Part shown: piece by piece, positions 5,401 to 5,552 of the stretch
Layout of the letters: every line of letters starts with the position of its first letter
Numbering within the stretch: position 1 is the stretch's first letter
Assembly: GCA_947457525.1 (NCBI GenBank)
Contig: CANGXE010000125.1
Location: forward strand, 1-5,552
DNA from: Bacteroidota bacterium
Lineage (GTDB): Bacteria > Bacteroidota > Bacteroidia > Chitinophagales > LD1
DNA: 5,552 nt
Direction: 5' to 3'
Program-made: the position numbers and the translations under genes
The notes under the pieces: model-generated
Told to the model about the DNA's origin: nothing
The model's input: the letters and a program-made list of their open reading frames with translations, nothing else
Databases searched by the model: none

Positions 5401-5552
5401 ATGCGCCTACTTTTCTTTTCGTTCCTCCTTGCTCTTTTGCTCAGCATAGCTGCTTGCGAACCGATGCCCAATGGTGGTATTCCTTTCTATCTGCAATGCG
5501 ACAGTGTGACCTTACAAACTGATTACTTTACGCAAGGTGACAACTCGCAAGG
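5401..5552 (+). CDS. Lipoprotein, N-terminal 50 residues (runs off the right edge)
   Basis: The frame from the ATG at 5401 is open to the edge. It begins with a lipoprotein signal peptide: R2, a hydrophobic core at 3-18 (LLFFSFLLALLLSIAA) and a lipobox IAAC with the acceptor cysteine C19. Lgt would modify this cysteine and signal peptidase II would cut before it. The mature protein starts CEPMPNGG, without an obvious Bacteroidota surface-export signal of the K/Q-plus-acidic type. Then comes PFYLQCDSVTLQTDYFTQGDNSQ (28-50). From memory, this resembles an uncharacterised Bacteroidota lipoprotein family with an IDSIxLxTxYxxQG segment near the N-terminus; I cannot confirm this. It starts 93 bases after the oxidoreductase on the same strand, with an inverted repeat between, so shared transcription is possible but not shown. 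Confidence 0.85.
   Translation, partial: MRLLFFSFLLALLLSIAACEPMPNGGIPFYLQCDSVTLQTDYFTQGDNSQ

Noticed and set aside
1..5552. Mobile element, CRISPR array, tRNA/rRNA gene, toxin-antitoxin or defence locus
   Set aside because: No transposase or integrase motifs, no spaced identical repeats, no RNA-gene folds, and no relevant protein families seen on either strand.

Overview
The window looks like ordinary chromosome from a Bacteroidota bacterium (moderate GC, probably an environmental lineage; genus not determinable). Four things point that way. The Lgt is a long, divergent form with a GRIGCQ/SGDGDWG signature. Genes lack clear Shine-Dalgarno sites. AT-rich start regions carry TAnnTTTG-like promoter elements. 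A lipoprotein at the right edge resembles, from memory, a Bacteroidota family.

Layout, left to right. (1) Minus strand, 1-1993: lgt (prolipoprotein diacylglyceryl transferase) followed after 11 bases by a cytochrome P450 that runs off the left edge; the two are probably co-transcribed. (2) Plus strand, 2085-2336: an unrecognised 83-residue protein, divergent from lgt. (3) 2337-2753: a 417-base convergent intergenic stretch with a short period-9 repeat, a candidate terminator and a good hairpin. (4) Minus strand, 2754-4091: a MiaB/MtaB-type radical-SAM tRNA methylthiotransferase. (5) 4092-4311: a divergent intergenic region with a second copy of the period-9 repeat and a perfect 8+3+8 palindrome just before the next gene. 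(6) Plus strand, 4312-5307: a Gfo/Idh/MocA-family NAD(P)-dependent oxidoreductase. (7) Plus strand, from 5401: the N-terminus of a lipoprotein, cut by the right edge.

Most genes are housekeeping or generic metabolism: lipoprotein maturation, tRNA hypermodification, a sugar-type dehydrogenase and a P450. The only direct functional link is that Lgt would lipidate the cysteine of the lipoprotein at the right edge. I found no phage, transposase, CRISPR, toxin-antitoxin or defence genes, and nothing that amounts to a new multigene system. The points most worth a second look are four: two short direct-repeat families that flank mtaB in the same order, the palindrome in front of the oxidoreductase, the roughly 110-residue insertion and substituted active-site positions in Lgt, and the uncharacterised 83-residue protein.
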